From assembly GCF_946151055.1 (NCBI RefSeq), contig NZ_CAMGYZ010000010.1, positions 85,016-149,015 on the forward strand: 64,000 nt of DNA, given 5' to 3'. Made by a program: the position numbers and the translations under genes. The notes below the pieces were generated by a model that saw only the letters and a program-made list of their open reading frames with translations, searched no databases and was not told where the DNA came from. The stretch is from Bacillus sp. Marseille-Q3570. Lineage in GTDB: Bacteria; Bacillota; Bacilli; Bacillales; Fictibacillaceae. Shown piece by piece: positions 61,041-64,000 of this stretch. Position 1 is the stretch's first letter; each line of letters begins with the position of its first letter.

Positions 61041-61469
61041 ATCAATCCCCCCTAACACCTTTCGTATTCGACTTCAGCACCCGGAAAACCTTCCAAATAC
61101 TGTTATAAGAATTGAATTGAATATCGGGAACGGTTGGATTTTACTGGTAAAAACCTGCAATAAAACATCCACTTATCGTACAGATTTTAGAAAAAACGTG
61201 CATTTAAAGGAATATTTTAACGCTCATGAGACCCATTTGATGGGTGTTTTTTGTGTTTGTAATTGGAGTTGGATTCTTAGAAAACCTGAGGTGGAAGGGG
61301 ATTTCATAGTTCGTTTATTGTGTGTAAACAGTTTCTTATGTCACCTTAATGTCCGTGCAACCTCATTACAGGATTCGTCTGATAGACTAGGAATTGGTTT
61401 GAAAGACTCGTGTTTTTCAAACTGGTAGGGCGCGCTTACAAAAACTAGAGTACATTAAGGAGGAATTTA
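61041..61469. other. Gene-free stretch with two hairpins
   Basis: ACCCATTTGATGGGTGTTTTTT at about 61231-61252 resembles a small terminator, and GGTTTGAAA/TTTCAAACT near 61397 is an inverted repeat ahead of the next gene, perhaps an operator. An open frame across this region has no ribosome binding site and is not called. Confidence 0.5.
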
Positions 61470-62255
61470 ATGTTTACATCAAGATCGTCTGCAAGAAAGT
61501 ATGTCATTTCATCAACTTTGGTTGCCTCACTGGCAGTCTCACCACTAATGAGTGACGGTGTATTCGCGAATGCTGATTCCAAACCTGTTGAGGAAAATGT
61601 TTCTAGTAATCAAGAAGACACATCGGTCCTGGATAGAGGGGATCGCGGTGGAAATGTAGAGACGTTACAAACAGAATTGGACTCACTCGGATATTACTCG
61701 TATCACCTGGATGGCATTTTCGGACCTATAACAGAACAAGCAGTAAAGGATTTTCAAGCTGAACAAGGTCTTACTGTAGATGGTTTAGCAGGTCCAGAAA
61801 CGCTTGACGCATTATCATCAACATCTGGAACATCCGAGAATTCCGTTGATCTTGAAACGAGTTCCGACGATTCAACTTCTGATGACCAGGCTTCAGAAAC
61901 TGATGTTGTTTCAATCGCGGAAAGTCTGATTGGGACACCTTATGTTTGGGGAGGTACGACACCAGACGGTTTTGATAGCAGTGGCTTCATCCAGTATGTC
62001 TTTGGAGAAGTTGGCGTTGATTTAGAAAGAAAAGAAAGCGACATGTGGAAGTATGATGGAGAACAAGTAGATTCTCCAGAAGTCGGAGATGTTGTCTTCT
62101 TCGAAGGAACTTATGATACAGAAGGAGCTTCGCACAGCGGAATTTATATTGGCGACAATAAGATGATCCATGCTGGATCTAACGGTGTAGAAGTGACAGA
62201 TCTGACGATCGATTATTGGCAAGACCATTATTTGGGTGTTAAATCTTTTAAATAG
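61470..62255 (+). CDS. Secreted peptidoglycan-binding NlpC/P60 protein with Cys-to-Ser active site
   Basis: A 261-aa exported protein: signal peptide (cleavage near residue 34, FANA), a PG_binding_1 domain (about 55-115, GDRGGNVETLQTELDSLGYY), an acidic linker (about 118-146), then an NlpC/P60 domain. In the active-site motif normally DCSGF it reads DSSGF (Ser170, codon AGC at 61977-61979), while His222 (SHSGIYIG) and His234 (MIHAG) are kept. It is therefore probably an inactive or Ser-dependent enzyme, perhaps a wall-binding regulator. AAGGAGG precedes ATG 61470. Confidence 0.9.
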   Translation: MFTSRSSARKYVISSTLVASLAVSPLMSDGVFANADSKPVEENVSSNQEDTSVLDRGDRGGNVETLQTELDSLGYYSYHLDGIFGPITEQAVKDFQAEQGLTVDGLAGPETLDALSSTSGTSENSVDLETSSDDSTSDDQASETDVVSIAESLIGTPYVWGGTTPDGFDSSGFIQYVFGEVGVDLERKESDMWKYDGEQVDSPEVGDVVFFEGTYDTEGASHSGIYIGDNKMIHAGSNGVEVTDLTIDYWQDHYLGVKSFK

Positions 62256-62264
62256 AGAATACTT

Positions 62265-62292
62265 AGAGCCAGGGTGTGATGTCCTGGCTCTT
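62265..62292 (+). terminator. Terminator after NlpC/P60-like gene
   Basis: Stem AGAGCCAGG/CCTGGCTCT, loop GTGTGATGT; weak T tract. Confidence 0.6.
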
Positions 62293-62409
62293 ACCTTTGG
62301 AAAAAGGGATGTTAGTTATTGTTGATTTCTTGGACATTTACAAACGAAGATACACAAGCCTTTAAAATTGAACACGCGGGTTTTCTTGATCATTACGCGC
62401 GAACTCAAA

Positions 62410-62446
62410 ACGGAAGCTTATCGATTAATTTCGATAAGCTTTTTTC
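62410..62446 (+). terminator. Second hairpin terminator in gap
   Basis: GAAGCTTATCGA/TTCGATAAGCTT followed by TTTTC, in the 319-base gap between the NlpC/P60 and liaI-like genes. The open frame around it (62319-62501) has no ribosome binding site, so its transcript may be an RNA or read-through. Confidence 0.6.
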
Positions 62447-62574
62447 AATGAAAAACGAAAATCCGACAGCCAACTACGTCTCAAGTCTTAGTAAAAGTTA
62501 AAGCTCAGGCTCCTTATAGAAAAACAGGATTCTAGATACGATAGAAACATGAAAAGAAGGAGGGAAAGAAAACG

Positions 62575-62928
62575 ATGAAAAAACTAGGACTATTCATTCT
62601 AGGAGCAATTGCGGCGATTGTCCTTATTGGAAACCTCGGACCAATGATCGGGCTGGCATTGAGCCTCGTCATCGGGTATTACGCGGTGAAACAATTTACG
62701 AAGACTGATGAGTCATCTAAGAAAATCTTCTGGGTAGCGGTCGGAATCATCGCACTTTGCATCGCGGTCGCAAACGTGCCTGCAATCCTAGGAGTTGTTG
62801 CCCTGTACATCTTATATGTTGTGTACAAGGAATGGAACAAGAAAGATGGCGTCACTGAAAAAATTGAAAAAGAAGACGATCCGTTCACGAACTTTGAACG
62901 TGAATGGGCGGAAATTAATCGAAACTAA
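62575..62928 (+). CDS. liaI: LiaI-like membrane protein
   Basis: A 117-aa membrane protein with about four hydrophobic segments (ILGAIAAIVLIGNLGPMIGLALSLVIGY and IFWVAVGIIALCIAVANVPAILGVVALYILYVV) and a charged cytoplasmic tail. It is directly upstream (22 nt) of the PspA/LiaH gene, as in Bacillus liaIH, where LiaI anchors LiaH rings at the membrane under envelope stress. AAGGAGGG precedes ATG 62575. The assignment rests on context; LiaI proteins are not highly conserved. Confidence 0.75.
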   Translation: MKKLGLFILGAIAAIVLIGNLGPMIGLALSLVIGYYAVKQFTKTDESSKKIFWVAVGIIALCIAVANVPAILGVVALYILYVVYKEWNKKDGVTEKIEKEDDPFTNFEREWAEINRN

Positions 62929-62950
62929 TTTAAAAGGAGCGAATTGGACG

Positions 62951-63598
62951 ATGGCTAAACTTTTTAGAAGATTGAAAGAGACGATTGAAGCAGATTTTCA
63001 CGATATGATTGATGAAAAAGAACGTAAGAACCCGATCAGTGTACTCAATCAGTACCTGCGCGAATGCGAAAAGGAAGTTGAGAAAGTACGAAAGCTAGTC
63101 GAACGGCAATATTTGTTGAGTGAGGAGTTCACCCGCGAATACGAGAAAGCTGCTGAACTAGCCGAAAAACGAAAGCATCAAGCGGAGATCGCTTTGAAAG
63201 CAAATGAAGAAGAGCTTCATCATTTCGCAGCTCAAGAACAAGCGCAATACAGTGAGCGAGCTGAGCGTTTGAAAACTTCGAAAGAAAACGCGGTGAAACA
63301 GCTTGAAGAACTTGAACAGAAATATGAAGTGATGCAGCACAAGCTGAAGGATATGTACATCAAGCGTATGGAGTTGATGGGACGCGAAAACATCACGCGA
63401 GCACATCACCGTATGGATAAGGTCGTCTCATCCAACGAATTCTCAAGCAAGTCCTTCTCCCGTTTCGGTGAAATCGAGCAATACCTCGACCGGCTTGAAC
63501 ACCAGGTCAACTCCAGTTATCACCGTCACACGATCGATGCACGGATCGCACAATTGGAAAAAGAAATGCAAAAAGAGGAAAAGCATTCTACCGTTTAA
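62951..63598 (+). CDS. liaH: PspA/IM30-family phage-shock protein (LiaH)
   Basis: A 215-aa, almost entirely helical coiled-coil protein of the PspA/IM30 (ESCRT-III-like) family: LFRRLKETIEADFHDMIDEKERKNPISVLNQYLRE at the start, then long Glu/Lys-rich helices to about residue 160. It forms rings that protect the membrane. AAAAGGAGCG precedes ATG 62951. The usual liaGFSR regulators are not seen in this window. Confidence 0.88.
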   Translation: MAKLFRRLKETIEADFHDMIDEKERKNPISVLNQYLRECEKEVEKVRKLVERQYLLSEEFTREYEKAAELAEKRKHQAEIALKANEEELHHFAAQEQAQYSERAERLKTSKENAVKQLEELEQKYEVMQHKLKDMYIKRMELMGRENITRAHHRMDKVVSSNEFSSKSFSRFGEIEQYLDRLEHQVNSSYHRHTIDARIAQLEKEMQKEEKHSTV

Positions 63599-63627
63599 GC
63601 AAAAAATGGTATGCTAGTAGGTGAGAG

Positions 63628-63653
63628 AGGCGTAGTAACCCTGCGCCTTTTCT
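63628..63653 (+). terminator. Terminator after liaH-like gene
   Basis: AGGCGTAG/CTGCGCCT stem (one G-T pair), then TTTTCT. Confidence 0.7.
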
Positions 63654-63737
63654 ATGATAAAGAATTGAAAACTTTTCGGATGAAAAGTTCACATCATGAA
63701 AAAAAATTGACAGCTTGCCTAAATCGAAAGAACAAGA

Positions 63738-64000
63738 CTGACAAAGGGATCCGCCGCTTATCCTTCAAAGTACGTTGACAGTGTAGAAGCAAGGAGGTCG
63801 CGGAAGCGAAGTTCGGGAGGAACGGAGCGTAGTTCGCCCTACGTGAGTACCGGACGAACGAAGCTGACAAAGAGATCCGCCGCTTATCCTTCAAAGTACG
63901 TTGACAGTGTAGAAGCAAGGAGGTCGCGGAAGCGAAGTTCGGGAGGAACGGAGCGTAGTTCGCCCTACGTGAGTACCGGACGAACGAAGCTGACAAAGAG
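63738..64000. repeat. 126-bp tandem repeat at window edge
   Basis: Units begin CTGACAAAGRGATCCGCCGC at 63738 and 63864 and a third at 63990, exactly 126 bp apart, nearly identical to each other. 126 bp is 42 codons, so a minus-strand frame stays open (SFVRYSRRANYAPFLPNFAS repeated), but no start signal supports a gene. The array runs past the edge. Confidence 0.9.

Noticed and set aside
61117..61428. Open frame of 103 codons
   Set aside because: No ribosome binding site, odd composition, and it spans two hairpins.
63694..63996. Minus-strand frame across the 126-bp repeats as a gene
   Set aside because: Openness follows from 126 bp being a multiple of three; composition is not protein-like and no start site is seen.

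Overview
The window looks like the chromosome of a low-GC, Gram-positive, endospore-forming Bacillaceae bacterium. The basis is strong AGGAGG-type ribosome binding sites, T-rich intrinsic terminators, frequent GTG/TTG starts, and Bacillus-type genes: a KinB-like sporulation kinase, a liaIH-like envelope-stress pair, ywbE, a YfmL-like helicase, a SwrC-like RND pump, and CcpA-type cre sites. Genus cannot be fixed from the sequence. There are no rRNA or tRNA genes, CRISPR arrays or prophages.

Layout. (1) 1-1685: adenine deaminase gene on the minus strand, running off the left edge, behind a purine riboswitch of the guanine/hypoxanthine class. (2) 2189-5589: lar cofactor operon (larE, UreH-like nickel permease, larB, larC) that makes the nickel-pincer nucleotide. 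(3) 5881-24924: about 19 kb of sugar-acid catabolism. It holds one TRAP transporter with two binding proteins, a CtBP-like dehydrogenase, a LarA-family protein with conserved pincer/nickel residues, an IlvD/Edd dehydratase, a U32-like protein, an IclR regulator, two FAH-family enzymes, a split UxaA dehydratase, a ketoglutarate-semialdehyde dehydrogenase, a DHDPS-like lyase, DgoD, KDG kinase and KDPG aldolase. Together these describe a Weimberg branch (aldonate to 2-oxoglutarate) and a De Ley-Doudoroff/Entner-Doudoroff branch (galactonate to pyruvate plus glyceraldehyde-3-P). Three copies of one 17-bp palindrome mark a likely IclR regulon. The nickel-pincer genes next to a LarA homologue inside this cluster suggest a nickel-dependent aldonate epimerase or racemase. 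This is the most interesting system in the window.

(4) 25152-28208: RND efflux pump. (5) 28974-35903: LacI-regulated oxidation cluster (aldehyde dehydrogenase, unknown protein, 32-aa symporter accessory peptide, SSS symporter, Fe-alcohol dehydrogenase, tartrate/malate dehydrogenase) with two perfect TGAATACGTATTCA operators. (6) 36152-45848: mixed region with a DUF1287 protein, subtilisin, two small unknown proteins, KinB-like kinase, MpsC-like protein, a Cas4/RecB-nuclease and XPD-helicase fusion, and an acetyltransferase. (7) 45971-46596: a strong promoter, a c-di-GMP-II riboswitch and a secreted coiled-coil protein. (8) 46784-50002: AGCS symporter and ketopantoate reductase on the minus strand. 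(9) 50285-55874: PrpR-N regulator with a degenerate AAA+ domain, KdgT-type permease, four-carbon acid-sugar kinase and PdxA2-like dehydrogenase (threonate/erythronate type pathway). (10) 56097-64000: P450, DEAD-like helicase, methyltransferase, ywbE, two small genes, an NlpC/P60 protein whose catalytic Cys is Ser, liaIH, and a 126-bp tandem repeat at the right edge.

Intergenic DNA is rich in repeats: five copies of a 60-85 bp hairpin element ending like a terminator, two MITE-like elements with 24-bp terminal inverted repeats (one carrying a nested hairpin element), a TAACGGACA repeat in two direct and two inverted copies, a 48-bp GTGCCAGGCAC tandem array, a 21-bp heptad-coding array and the 126-bp repeat. 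All calls come from reading the sequence; no database searches were run.
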